A DNA stretch of 64,000 nt from Bacteroidota bacterium (GCA_016845175.1 JAERTD010000032.1:1-64000); one strand, 5' to 3'. Positions 18,959 through 27,810 are shown, counted from the stretch's first letter. Translations and numbers: made by a program. The notes: generated by a model from the letters alone, not told the origin.

Positions 18959-20206
18959 ATGGAAAATAATAAAGTGATGAACCGGGGATTGGTTGTTGTA
19001 GGTGCTATCCTCATACAGCTGGCCTTGGGTGCTATCTATGCCTGGTCGGTATTTACACCCTCGCTAACATCTGAAGGCTGGGCCAAAGCTGATACCCAGT
19101 GGGTATTTGCCATCGGGCTGGCTTCATTTGCTGTGTTTATGGTTGTTGCCGGAAGAAAACTGGCCAGCTGGGGACCTCAAAAATTAGCCTGGATTGGTGG
19201 TATTGTTCTGGGAATTGGATATATACTTGCCGGTTTGATTGGCGGAACCAGTTTTTGGGCCCTGACCCTGCTTATCGGACTCATTGGAGGTGCCGGTATT
19301 GGTTTGGCTTATGTGGTACCCATTGCAGTGGGTATGCGCTGGTTTCCTGATAAAAAAGGAATGATTACCGGTCTTGCCGTTGCTGGTTTCGGATTTGGAG
19401 CCATGCTCTGGGTGAAACTTGCAGGTTCCTGGGGTCATCTCATTGAGAATATGGGTCTGTCCACCACCTTTATGGTATATGGTATTGCCTTTGCCGCTAT
19501 GGTTATTATCGGTGGTCTGTGGATGCGATTCCCACCTGCCGGATGGAAACCTGAAGGCTATGAGGAAGCTGCAGCTGCAGCAGCAGGCAGTGCCGATGAT
19601 AAGGAGTTTACAAGCAGTGAAATGCTCGGTAAAGTTCAATTTTATCTGATTTTCCTCACCTTTGTCTTTAGTGCAGGTGCAGGATTGATGTCCATCGGAT
19701 TGATGAAACTCTATCCCATGGAAGCCCTTCAGGCCAATGGATTTACCATGGCTGAAGCCAGTGCCATCGCTGGTACTGCAATGGCCGTATTTTTCAGTCT
19801 TGCCAACGGACTGGGTAGAATCATCTGGGGAACCTTAAGTGATAAACTGGGGCGAAAAACTTCTATTCTCATTATGACAGCAACCCAGGGTGTATTGGTG
19901 ATTATGTTCACCTATATGGCTGGTAGCGAAATGTTATTGTATTTGGGAGCCACTCTCATTGGCTTTAACTTCGGTGGTAACTTCGCCTTATTCCCAACCA
20001 TTACAGCGGATACCTTCGGTGCCAAAAATGTGGGACAAAACTATCCCTTCGTATTTCTTGCCTATGGTGTGGGCGGTATCGCCGGTCCTATTTTGGGAGG
20101 AATAATGGGTGATGTGGGGAATTTCCCCATGGCATTTACCATTTCAGGGATTGCAGTATTATTAGGAACAATATTAACCTTTATGGTGAAACCTGCTAAA
20201 AAATAG
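18959..20206 (+). CDS. OFA-family MFS transporter (oxalate/formate antiporter-like)
   Basis: About 415 residues with 12 membrane segments. OFA-type features: GAIYAWSVFTPSL in helix 1, GLASFAVFMVVAGRK, GIGLAYVVPIAVGMRWFPDKKGMITGLAVAGFGFGAM, and GRIIWGTLSDKLGRK between the two halves. Family members carry small organic acids. Between acs and a second acyl-CoA synthetase, acetate or another monocarboxylate is the likely cargo (inference). The frame opens at 18914 inside the acs terminator, so the ATG at 18959 is used. The central loop has an Ala-rich stretch (EEAAAAAAGS). Confidence 0.9.
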   Translation: MENNKVMNRGLVVVGAILIQLALGAIYAWSVFTPSLTSEGWAKADTQWVFAIGLASFAVFMVVAGRKLASWGPQKLAWIGGIVLGIGYILAGLIGGTSFWALTLLIGLIGGAGIGLAYVVPIAVGMRWFPDKKGMITGLAVAGFGFGAMLWVKLAGSWGHLIENMGLSTTFMVYGIAFAAMVIIGGLWMRFPPAGWKPEGYEEAAAAAAGSADDKEFTSSEMLGKVQFYLIFLTFVFSAGAGLMSIGLMKLYPMEALQANGFTMAEASAIAGTAMAVFFSLANGLGRIIWGTLSDKLGRKTSILIMTATQGVLVIMFTYMAGSEMLLYLGATLIGFNFGGNFALFPTITADTFGAKNVGQNYPFVFLAYGVGGIAGPILGGIMGDVGNFPMAFTISGIAVLLGTILTFMVKPAKK

Positions 20207-20224
20207 TATTCATGACTATTATTC

Positions 20225-20257
20225 AAGCGCCTTGTTTTTCAAGGCGCTTTTTTTTTG
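20225..20257 (+). terminator. Rho-independent terminator after the MFS gene
   Basis: A perfect 10-bp stem (AAGCGCCTTG 20225-20234 with CAAGGCGCTT 20240-20249), TTTTT loop and a long T-run. This is a strong terminator. Confidence 0.92.
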
Positions 20258-20264
20258 CCATAAG

Positions 20265-20292
20265 TGATCGGATGACTGCAGCCATCCGATCA
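20265..20292. repeat. Perfect 10-bp inverted repeat in the leader of the acyl-CoA synthetase gene
   Basis: TGATCGGATG (20265-20274) and CATCCGATCA (20283-20292) flank an 8-base loop. It begins just after the terminator T-run and is 142 bp upstream of the next ATG. There is no U-tract, so it is more likely an operator or a dispersed palindrome than a second terminator. A -7 match, TACTTTTG, lies at 20358-20365. Confidence 0.5.
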
Positions 20293-20433
20293 TTATACAC
20301 CATATTATTAAAATGTAAAAAATACGTAAAATATGACATTTATCACCTGAGATTAACTACTTTTGTGAATGATTTAACAATCAAATTTTAATTTGTAAGT
20401 ATATAATAATCAGATATATAAATCTAGTTTGCT

Positions 20434-23124
20434 ATGCCCATTAAGAAACTTGACAGCATATTCCGACCCAAACGTATCGCCCTGATTGGGGTATCCAATG
20501 ACCCCAACAGTGTGGGGGGTATCACTTTACGAAACCTTGTAAGTGGTGGTTTTAGAGGAGTTGTATACCCGGTAAACCCAAGAAGGGAAGCTGTTATGGG
20601 CATACCCTGCTATCCTGATGTAAAGAGTTTACCCAAACAACCCGACCTGGCAGTGATCATGACGCCTGCCAATCTGATTCCGGGAGTGATGAAAGAATGT
20701 GGGGAAGCTGGCATCACCGGCATCATTATTATGTCTGCCGGGTTTAAGGAAACAGGTGCTGAAGGCAAGAAACTGGAAAACCAGCTGAAAGACATTGTTA
20801 AAGCCTATCCCGAAATGCGGGTGATAGGACCCAACTGTTTGGGGATCATCAATCCGGCGCAACGACTAAATGTGAGTTTTGCCAATAGCATGCCGCGCAA
20901 GGGTCATGTGGCTTTTATTTCACAATCAGGTGCTTTGTGTACCTCGGTTCTTGACTGGGCCAAAGAGGCAAAAATTGGATTTTCATATTTTGTTTCCATT
21001 GGTAATGCCATGGACGTCACCTTTGGTGATGTGATTGATTATTTTGGACAGGATTCTAACACCAAATCCATTGTGCTGTATGTGGAATCACTGGCTGATG
21101 CACGCTCATTCATGAGTGCTGCCAGGGCATTTGCACGTAAGAAACCCATTATCGTTTATAAATCTGGTCGCTTTCCTGAATCGGCAGCTGCTGCCGCTTC
21201 TCATACGGGAGCCATGACTTCAGAAGATACCATATTCGATGCAGTATTCAGAAGAGCAGGATTGGCAAGGGTATATGATATTGGTGACATATTTGACTTC
21301 ACCGACCTCATTGGCCGTAAACGCATCCCCAAAGGTTCTGGCTTGGCCATAGTAACCAATGCCGGAGGTCCCGGTGTGATGGCTACGGACACACTCATTG
21401 CCATGCATGGCAGGCTGATAAAGCTGGAAGATGAAACCATCAAGAAGCTGGATGACTTTTTACCGGATTACTGGTCACATGGCAATCCTGTGGATGTTTT
21501 GGGAGATGCCACCCCTGGAAGATTTGCAAGAGCTACCCAGATTGTTCTGGAAGACAAACAGGTGGATGCGGTTCTGGTCATACTTACTCCTCAGGCCATG
21601 ACCGATCCCACAGCTACAGCAAAGGAAATTGCCAAGCTTTCCAGAGAAACCTCTAAGTTGATTATGGCAGCCTGGTTGGGTGGCAGTAGCATGCGCGATG
21701 GGGTGAAGGTATTTATCGATGAAGGCATTGCCGTATATACTACGCCCGAACAGGCTATTCGCGCCTTTATGACACTTTCCAACTATTCGAAAAACCTGAA
21801 TTTGCTGTATGAAACACCCAAAGATTTTCCGGTTTCATTTAGTGTGGACAGAGAAACTCTAAGGAAGAAATACCTGGATGACATCTTCCCAAAATCCATT
21901 ACCCTTACGGAAGATGATTCCAAAATGCTCATCAATGATTATGGCATTCCATCCACCCATCCCGAAGTAGCACTTACCGAGGATGAAGCTGTAACCATTG
22001 CCGATCGTAAAGGTTACCCTGTGGTCTTGAAAATCAATTCCCCTGATATCACACATAAATCTGATGTGGGTGGTGTGGCCCTGAATCTGGAAAATGAAGA
22101 AATGGTGAGACTTACCTTCCGCAATATGCTGGAAACAGTAGCCCAAAAAGCTCCCAATGCTGAACTTAGGGGAGTGACCGTCCAGATTATGGCAGAAACA
22201 CGTGAAGGTGTCGAAATGATCCTCGGGATTAAGAAAGATAAAATGTTTGGAACCGTTATGCTCGTAGGCATGGGTGGAACCAAAGCCGAGTTATTCAAAG
22301 ACCGCAGGCTTGAGTTTCCGCCACTGAATGAGCAGCTGGCCAGACAAATGTTGAAGTCCCTAAAGATTTATCCTCTCCTGGAGGGTTATAGGGGTAGCAA
22401 ACCAGTGAATATCGATAAGCTTATCGAAGTACTGATCCGCCTGTCCTATTTGGCGGCAGACTATCCTGAAATTGTTGAATTGGACATCAACCCTCTGATC
22501 GTGACACCAACTGATGTATTGGCACTTGATGCCAGGGTGGTTACCGAAGGAGGCCCTAAACAATATCACATCGATTTCTCACACTTGATCCTTCGTCCGT
22601 ATCCAGAGCGACTCATCAAGAAAACCACATTGAAAGATGGTACGGAAGCTGTCTTACGACCCATTAAGCCTGAAGATGAGAGTCTTTGGTTGGAAATGCT
22701 TGGAAGCTGCTCCAAAGAGTCCATCTATCATCGTTTCAGATATGACTTCCATTTCAATTCACATGAGGTGGCCACACAGTTCTGTTATATTGATTATGAT
22801 CGTGAGATGGGGATTGTTGCGGAAATCGATTATGAAAATCGTAAACGCCTGATCGGAGTGGGCAGGTTAATTGCTGATCCTGATGTTGAAATGGCAGAAT
22901 ATGCTGTGTTGGTCACGGACCAGTGGCAGCACCGTGAGCTGGGTTTAACTCTCACCAATTATTGTGAAGAAATTGCAAGGACTGCAGGAATTAAACGTAT
23001 TGCGGCTGAAACCACCAAAGACAATAAAGCCATGATTAATGTCTTTAGAAAACTGAACTATAAAGTTCATTTTAATGAAGACACCACGGTTACTGTTATT
23101 AAAGATCTTGAGGAAACCGAATAG
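20434..23124 (+). CDS. ADP-forming acyl-CoA synthetase (alpha-beta fusion) with C-terminal GNAT acetyltransferase domain
   Basis: 896 residues. Residues 1-130 are a CoA-binding domain (IALIGVSNDPNSVGG, VYPVNPRR); 150-460 are succinyl-CoA-ligase-like, with the likely phosphohistidine His257 in AASHTGAM; about 485-715 form an ATP-grasp domain (YPVVLKINSPDITHKSDVGGV, VELDINPLIV); about 735-893 form a GNAT domain (AVLRPIKPEDE to AMINVFRKLNYKV). This is the Pat/YfiQ layout. It may make or use acetyl-CoA with ADP/ATP, acetylate proteins, or both. The GNAT pyrophosphate-loop motif reads QHRELG, where the usual first glycine is Glu. It is directly upstream of a sirtuin gene. Confidence 0.93.
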   Translation: MPIKKLDSIFRPKRIALIGVSNDPNSVGGITLRNLVSGGFRGVVYPVNPRREAVMGIPCYPDVKSLPKQPDLAVIMTPANLIPGVMKECGEAGITGIIIMSAGFKETGAEGKKLENQLKDIVKAYPEMRVIGPNCLGIINPAQRLNVSFANSMPRKGHVAFISQSGALCTSVLDWAKEAKIGFSYFVSIGNAMDVTFGDVIDYFGQDSNTKSIVLYVESLADARSFMSAARAFARKKPIIVYKSGRFPESAAAAASHTGAMTSEDTIFDAVFRRAGLARVYDIGDIFDFTDLIGRKRIPKGSGLAIVTNAGGPGVMATDTLIAMHGRLIKLEDETIKKLDDFLPDYWSHGNPVDVLGDATPGRFARATQIVLEDKQVDAVLVILTPQAMTDPTATAKEIAKLSRETSKLIMAAWLGGSSMRDGVKVFIDEGIAVYTTPEQAIRAFMTLSNYSKNLNLLYETPKDFPVSFSVDRETLRKKYLDDIFPKSITLTEDDSKMLINDYGIPSTHPEVALTEDEAVTIADRKGYPVVLKINSPDITHKSDVGGVALNLENEEMVRLTFRNMLETVAQKAPNAELRGVTVQIMAETREGVEMILGIKKDKMFGTVMLVGMGGTKAELFKDRRLEFPPLNEQLARQMLKSLKIYPLLEGYRGSKPVNIDKLIEVLIRLSYLAADYPEIVELDINPLIVTPTDVLALDARVVTEGGPKQYHIDFSHLILRPYPERLIKKTTLKDGTEAVLRPIKPEDESLWLEMLGSCSKESIYHRFRYDFHFNSHEVATQFCYIDYDREMGIVAEIDYENRKRLIGVGRLIADPDVEMAEYAVLVTDQWQHRELGLTLTNYCEEIARTAGIKRIAAETTKDNKAMINVFRKLNYKVHFNEDTTVTVIKDLEETE

Positions 23125-23160
23125 GTTCAGATTTGTTTAGTATTGTAGAAAGATAGGTAG

Positions 23161-23916
23161 ATGTTGGATTCCAAACTGATACGTGAAGCGGCAGAGCTGA
23201 TACGGCATTCCAGATATGGAGTGGCCTTTACAGGTGCTGGTATTTCCGTGGAAAGTGGAATCCCGGCCTTTAGGGGGGCGGATGGCCTTTGGAATAAGGT
23301 GGATCCCATCTATTTTGAAATCGATTTTTTCCGGAAAAAACCCTACCAATCATGGAAGGTGATAAAAGAGATATTTTACGATAAGCTGTCTGATGCTGAA
23401 CCCAATATCTCCCATCACATGCTCGCGAAAATGGGCGAAAGGGGATTCATAGAATCAGTGATCACCCAGAATATTGATCATTTGCATAGTAAGGCAGGTA
23501 GTAAGCCTGTTTATGAATTGCACGGCACCTATAAACAATTGGTTTGTATTGAATGCCAGTCGGAATTTGATCTGAATTTTGCCAATTTTGACTTTTTGCC
23601 ACCCACATGTTATGTGTGCAAGGGCATCCTCAAACCTGATATGGTGTTTTTTAATGAACCCATCCCTCATTTTGCTAAAAAACGCTCTTTTGAGCAAGCA
23701 GAAAAGGCAGATGTGTTTATTATCATCGGAACCAATGCTGAGGTCTTTCCGGCCAACACCATCCCGGTAAAGGCCAAGGAAACCGGAGCCAAAATAATTG
23801 AAATTAATATTGAACCATCCCAGTTTACAGAGTCCATTACCGATATTTTCCTCAATGGGAAAGCCACAGAAGTGATGTCGGCTTTGGGAGCTTTGTTATA
23901 TTTGGATGATTACTAG
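23161..23916 (+). CDS. cobB: SIR2-family NAD-dependent protein deacylase
   Basis: 251 residues with the sirtuin motifs GAGISVESGIPAFRG, the catalytic region ITQNIDHLH, ELHG with the active-site histidine, and two zinc-binding cysteine pairs (CIEC and CYVC). The cofactor-loop motif is GTNAEVFPAN rather than the commoner GTS form. Sirtuins remove acyl groups from lysine using NAD. It starts 36 bp after the GNAT-fused acyl-CoA synthetase gene, so they are probably cotranscribed; Acs, encoded upstream, is the classical substrate. Confidence 0.93.
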   Translation: MLDSKLIREAAELIRHSRYGVAFTGAGISVESGIPAFRGADGLWNKVDPIYFEIDFFRKKPYQSWKVIKEIFYDKLSDAEPNISHHMLAKMGERGFIESVITQNIDHLHSKAGSKPVYELHGTYKQLVCIECQSEFDLNFANFDFLPPTCYVCKGILKPDMVFFNEPIPHFAKKRSFEQAEKADVFIIIGTNAEVFPANTIPVKAKETGAKIIEINIEPSQFTESITDIFLNGKATEVMSALGALLYLDDY

Positions 23917-23954
23917 CGTAAACATAATACTTAAATAATCAATTGACATTAGTT

Positions 23955-24914
23955 ATGAGTCAACTATCAGCCTTCGGATTAGGCGAAAAATTAAAATCTC
24001 AAGGAAAGATACAGAATGTAGGTATCGTAGGATGTGGAAGCGTAGGGCAGGAAATCTGTTTGTTGGTTTCACGTGCCGGATTGGATGTGGTATTTGTGGA
24101 TGTTTCAGAGGAGCGAATTGCTGAAATATTCAAAAGCATGGAAGAGAAGCTGGATGATATGATCCGTCACTGGGGTCTTACCGGTTCTGAAAAGAGATTG
24201 GTGTTATCCAGAATAAAAGGGAGCACTAAGATTGAGGAATTGAGTCATTGCGAGGTGGTTATTGAAACCATCAGCTCCAGGCGTCCGGGTACCATGATTG
24301 AACAACGGATAGAACTGTTTCATAAGATCGAAGAAGTAGTAGCGGATGATACTATTATCTCTTCAAACCTTTCTACTTTGATGATTTCGAATCTGGCCAG
24401 TAATTTGAAAAAGCCCGAGCGTGCCATCGGTTTGCATTTCATCGAACCCATTGATAAAACACATATTGTGGAAGTAGTGAAAGGTGTGGATTCTTCCGAT
24501 GAAGCCTTTGACAAACTGAGCCGTTTTTGTGGTATGATCAGCAGAAAAGTAATCAGCATACATGAGTCGCCGGGGAATATCAGTACCCGTATGATCATAT
24601 CCATGATTAACGAAGCCTGTGAGATCTTAATGGAAGGTGTGGCCTCGGTTCAGGATATTGACGAAACCATGCGTGAAGCCTCTGGCCACTTTGTAGGTCC
24701 TTTTGAATTGGCCGATAAGATTGGTCTGGATAAAATACTCAAGTATATGGACAATTTGTATGCGGAGTTTGGTGAGAAGAAATACAAGGCTTCACCAGTA
24801 ATTAAGCGATTGGTAAGGGCCAATTATTTGGGTCGTCACACTGGTAAAGGTTTTTATAATTATGAAAACGGGAAACCTGTGGGGAATACCATCACATGCG
24901 TAGTTGTTGAATAG
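23955..24914 (+). CDS. 3-hydroxyacyl-CoA dehydrogenase-family protein
   Basis: About 319 residues. An N-terminal Rossmann domain (VGIVGCGSVGQEICLLVSRAGLDVVFVD) and a C-terminal dimerisation domain (GPFELADKIGLDKILKYMD, GRHTGKGFYNYE). Relative to characterised enzymes, the catalytic Ser (SSNLS), His (GLHF) and Glu (IVEVV) are present, but the usual Asn of the PGFxxNR motif is Thr (PGNISTRM) and HFxNP reads HFIEP. It may therefore have changed activity. A TTG at 23943 is an alternative start; the ATG at 23955 is preferred. It lies between the sirtuin gene and ackA. Confidence 0.85.
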   Translation: MSQLSAFGLGEKLKSQGKIQNVGIVGCGSVGQEICLLVSRAGLDVVFVDVSEERIAEIFKSMEEKLDDMIRHWGLTGSEKRLVLSRIKGSTKIEELSHCEVVIETISSRRPGTMIEQRIELFHKIEEVVADDTIISSNLSTLMISNLASNLKKPERAIGLHFIEPIDKTHIVEVVKGVDSSDEAFDKLSRFCGMISRKVISIHESPGNISTRMIISMINEACEILMEGVASVQDIDETMREASGHFVGPFELADKIGLDKILKYMDNLYAEFGEKKYKASPVIKRLVRANYLGRHTGKGFYNYENGKPVGNTITCVVVE

Positions 24915-24936
24915 TAAAGCAGAAAAAAACAAAGAG

Positions 24937-26130
24937 ATGAAAATAATAGTATTGAATTGCGGCAGTTCTTCCATTAAATATCAACTGTTCGACATGCCCA
25001 CCGCCAGGGTTATTGCCAAAGGACTTGTGGATAAAATCGGACTTAAAGGCTCTGCCATTAAACATACCAATGAAGCCGGTGAGAAAACCACATTGGAAGG
25101 AGAGATTCTGGATCACCAGCAAGGTATTGAATATCTGTTGGGTATTCTGATCAGTAAATCGCATGGATGTATGAGTAAGCTTGAAGAGATAGAAGCCGTG
25201 GGACATCGTGTGGTCCATGGGGCGGAAGCTTTCAGCGGAAGTGTACTAATAACCGATGAGGTGGTGGAGGCACTTGAAAAATCTTCCGAACTGGCTCCCC
25301 TGCATAACCCACCTAATTTAAGGGGTATCTATGCCATGCAACAGTTACTTCCGGAAGTGAAACAGGTAGGGGTATTTGATACCGCTTTCCACCAAACCAT
25401 GCCCGAGCATGTGTATTTGTATGCCATTCCCTATATCCTATACGAAAAATACAAGATCCGCCGCTATGGCTTTCATGGCACCAGCCATAAGTATGTTTCA
25501 GGCCGCGCATGTGAGATTTTAAAAGTCGCTGCTGATGGGCAGAAAATTATCACCTGCCATCTGGGTAATGGTTCTTCTGTGGCTGCGGTTAAAGACGGCC
25601 AGTCCTTTGATACCTCCATGGGTATGACTCCCACAGAAGGTTTGATTATGGGTACCCGTTCCGGTGATATTGATCCCGGTGCCCTGCTGTATATAGCAGA
25701 TAAGGAAGAAACCAGTATCGCCTATACCAATACCTTACTCAATAAGTTTTCAGGTATGATGGGTATTTCTGGTGTGTCATCTGATATGCGTGATCTGGAA
25801 GAAGCCGCTGAAGAGGGTAACCACCGTGCTAAGGTAGCACGTGATATGTTCGCTTACCGTGTGAAAAAATATATTGGTTCCTATGCAGCTGCCATGGGTG
25901 GTGTGGACACCATCGTATTCACCGGAGGTATTGGTGAAAGAGATCCTGAAATCAGAAAACAAATTTTAGGTGACCTTGAATTCTTGGGTGTGACTTTGGA
26001 CGCATCAACTGCTGATGTAAAAGGTGAGGAAGCCATGCTGAGTACCGCCGACTCCAAGGTGAAAGTGTTGGTTGTACCCACCGATGAAGAACTTATGATA
26101 GCCAAGGATACCTTTGAGATTGTAGTCTGA
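24937..26130 (+). CDS. ackA: Acetate kinase
   Basis: 397 residues, the normal length. Motifs: VLNCGSSSIKYQLFD, GHRVVHGAE, YGFHGTSHKYVSGRA, CHLGNGSS, GTRSGDIDPG and TGGIGERD. It interconverts acetyl phosphate + ADP and acetate + ATP. The frame opens at 24904 inside the previous gene; the ATG at 24937 gives the conserved N-terminus. No pta is next to it in this window, which is unusual, as pta and ackA are commonly neighbours. Confidence 0.97.
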   Translation: MKIIVLNCGSSSIKYQLFDMPTARVIAKGLVDKIGLKGSAIKHTNEAGEKTTLEGEILDHQQGIEYLLGILISKSHGCMSKLEEIEAVGHRVVHGAEAFSGSVLITDEVVEALEKSSELAPLHNPPNLRGIYAMQQLLPEVKQVGVFDTAFHQTMPEHVYLYAIPYILYEKYKIRRYGFHGTSHKYVSGRACEILKVAADGQKIITCHLGNGSSVAAVKDGQSFDTSMGMTPTEGLIMGTRSGDIDPGALLYIADKEETSIAYTNTLLNKFSGMMGISGVSSDMRDLEEAAEEGNHRAKVARDMFAYRVKKYIGSYAAAMGGVDTIVFTGGIGERDPEIRKQILGDLEFLGVTLDASTADVKGEEAMLSTADSKVKVLVVPTDEELMIAKDTFEIVV

Positions 26131-26146
26131 ATTCATTAACCACAAA

Positions 26147-26216
26147 CCTCCTGAGTCAGGAGGCCTATTAAACTCATTAAGTGCGCAAGCGAAGTCATTC
26201 GTTTGCGCACTTCTTT
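26147..26216. terminator. Paired hairpins between convergent ackA and ssb
   Basis: The first hairpin is CCTCC/GGAGG (26147-26163). The second is a 15-bp stem (26179-26193 with 26198-26212, one G-T pair, 4-base loop), with T-rich DNA to its right and A/T-rich DNA to its left. It can serve as a bidirectional terminator for the convergent genes. Confidence 0.8.
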
Positions 26217-26237
26217 GTTTAGATAAAATCCACTGCT

Positions 26238-26576
26238 TCAGACTTTCTTGTCGAGCATCAGGATTTCATTGGCTATTACCTCAGTGCTGTAACGTTTGTT
26301 GCCTTCCTTGTCATCCCACTGATTGTAGGTGAGCTTACCCTGAATGGCAATTTCACTGCCTTTGTTCAGATAGTCAGAGGCAATTTTAGCGGTATTGCCA
26401 AAGGCTACCACATTATGCCATTGGGTTTCTTCCACCCGGTTGCCATCTTTATCTTTGCGGTAGTCGTTGGTGGCCATGGGAAAATTGACTTTCATATTGC
26501 CATTGTCAAAGGTGAAGGTTTTTGGGTCTGTTCCCAGATGTCCGATGAGGTGGACAGAGTTTCTTAAAGTTGTCAT
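26238..26576 (-). CDS. ssb: Short single-stranded DNA-binding protein lacking the acidic tail
   Basis: 112 residues, all OB-fold: NSVHLIGHLGTDPKTF, FPMATNDYRKDKDGN, TQWHNVVAFGNTAKIA and GKLTYNQWDDKEGNKRY. It stops at NEILMLDKKV directly after the fold, so there is no glycine/proline linker and no acidic C-terminal tip, the part of SSB that recruits repair and replication proteins. It is probably a secondary SSB paralogue rather than the housekeeping protein (inference). Confidence 0.9.
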   Translation of the reverse strand: MTTLRNSVHLIGHLGTDPKTFTFDNGNMKVNFPMATNDYRKDKDGNRVEETQWHNVVAFGNTAKIASDYLNKGSEIAIQGKLTYNQWDDKEGNKRYSTEVIANEILMLDKKV

Positions 26577-26775
26577 GATACAAGTATTTAATTAGTAATG
26601 GCCCGTGGGCTTTTGTTTGATGAAGCAAAACTAGCTTGGGAATAACAAGCGATTTGGTTAATAAGTATTTACTTACGTTTAACAGTCGTTTGTAAACGTT
26701 TAAAAATGATAATGAAATTGAAGTCAGCTTTCACAGTATGATAGAAACTAGATGTTTAATGATAAGCGGATGTAT

Positions 26776-26783
26776 TATATTTG
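26776..26783 (+). promoter_or_regulatory. Candidate -7 element for the DUF2200 operon
   Basis: TATATTTG matches the Bacteroidota TAnnTTTG consensus exactly, 37 bp before the ATG at 26820. A weak -33 candidate TTTA (26755-26758) lies 17 bp upstream. Nothing else was recognised in the 26577-26818 gap. Confidence 0.45.
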
Positions 26784-26818
26784 TTTCTTAGCACCAATCA
26801 ATTTAAAAACAATTAAAA

Positions 26819-27196
26819 ATGAAAGTTACGACCGAAAAAAATGAAAAGCTTGCCAATATGATATTCGCATCCATCTATCCACTTTATCTGGATAGATTAG
26901 AGAAAAATGGTAGAACGAAAGAAGAACTCAACCAGGTAATAGAATGGTTAACTGGTTTTGATCAGGATGCTTTACAAGCACTTATTGATGAGAAGGCAAC
27001 TTATAGAACATTTTTTCAAAAAGCTAAAATACATCCAAATGCACACCTGATTAAAGGAGTCGTTTGTGGTTATCGAATTGAAGAAATAGAGGATGAATTT
27101 GACTTGTATAGACAATGCAGACGTATGGAAAAGCTGATTGATGAATTGGCAAGAGGTCGTAAAATGGAGAAAATATTAAGGGAAGAAAAGAAATGA
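26819..27196 (+). CDS. DUF2200 family protein
   Basis: 125 residues; strong family look: NEKLANMIFASIYPLYLDR, GRTKEELNQVIEWLTGF and NAHLIKGVVCGYRIEEIED. A small soluble helical protein without known activity. Its stop overlaps the start of the methyltransferase gene by 4 bp (ATGA), so the two are translationally coupled. Confidence 0.88.
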   Translation: MKVTTEKNEKLANMIFASIYPLYLDRLEKNGRTKEELNQVIEWLTGFDQDALQALIDEKATYRTFFQKAKIHPNAHLIKGVVCGYRIEEIEDEFDLYRQCRRMEKLIDELARGRKMEKILREEKK

Positions 27197-27810
27197 GTAA
27201 AGAACTTGAAAGAAAGGATATTGAACCGACAACAATTGATTGGGATGAACATGCTGGATACTGGGATGATTTTGATGAAGCCAAGGATTATTCTTCGAAA
27301 ATATTCAAACTTTTAACAAATCAAATAGACCTGAAAAACCTGAGCATTCTGGATTTTGGTTGTGGCACAGGATTGCTGACAGACTATATGCGAGAACAAG
27401 CTAAAAGAATTGTTGCGCTGGACTCTTCTAAGAAAATGATAGAAGTATTGCATGGAAAAAATTACGAAAATGTAGAAACCCTGGTGGGTGAGTTAAACAG
27501 GAAAACTGTTTCTGAAAATCCTGCACTGCAAGAGCATTTCGACTTGGTAGTTGCAGCTTCAGTTTGTGCCTTTTTGCCCAATTATACAGAAGTGTTGGGC
27601 ATCATTAAATCCTTGTTGAAACCACAGGGGATGTTCGTTCAATGGGATTGGTTACGATCAGAGAAGGATTCCGATTTTGGATTCACAGAGTCAATGATCC
27701 AAGAGGCTTATGACGCAGTCGGCCTGAAAGTAGATTCCATTTGTATTCCTTTTCATATGATGGAAAATGATGAGAAAATGGAAGTGTTAATGGCCGTGGG
27801 AAAACCATAA
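27193..27810 (+). CDS. Class I SAM-dependent methyltransferase
   Basis: 205 residues with SAM-binding motif I LDFGCGTGLLTDYM, motif II acid in VALDSSKKM, and the late motif LLKPQGMFVQWDWLR. Substrate unknown. It overlaps the DUF2200 gene by 4 bp; the pair is probably an acquired or accessory unit. Confidence 0.88.
   Translation: MSKELERKDIEPTTIDWDEHAGYWDDFDEAKDYSSKIFKLLTNQIDLKNLSILDFGCGTGLLTDYMREQAKRIVALDSSKKMIEVLHGKNYENVETLVGELNRKTVSENPALQEHFDLVVAASVCAFLPNYTEVLGIIKSLLKPQGMFVQWDWLRSEKDSDFGFTESMIQEAYDAVGLKVDSICIPFHMMENDEKMEVLMAVGKP

Noticed and set aside
20265..20292. Possible riboswitch or second terminator
   Set aside because: A single simple hairpin without conserved riboswitch sequence blocks and without a U-tract.
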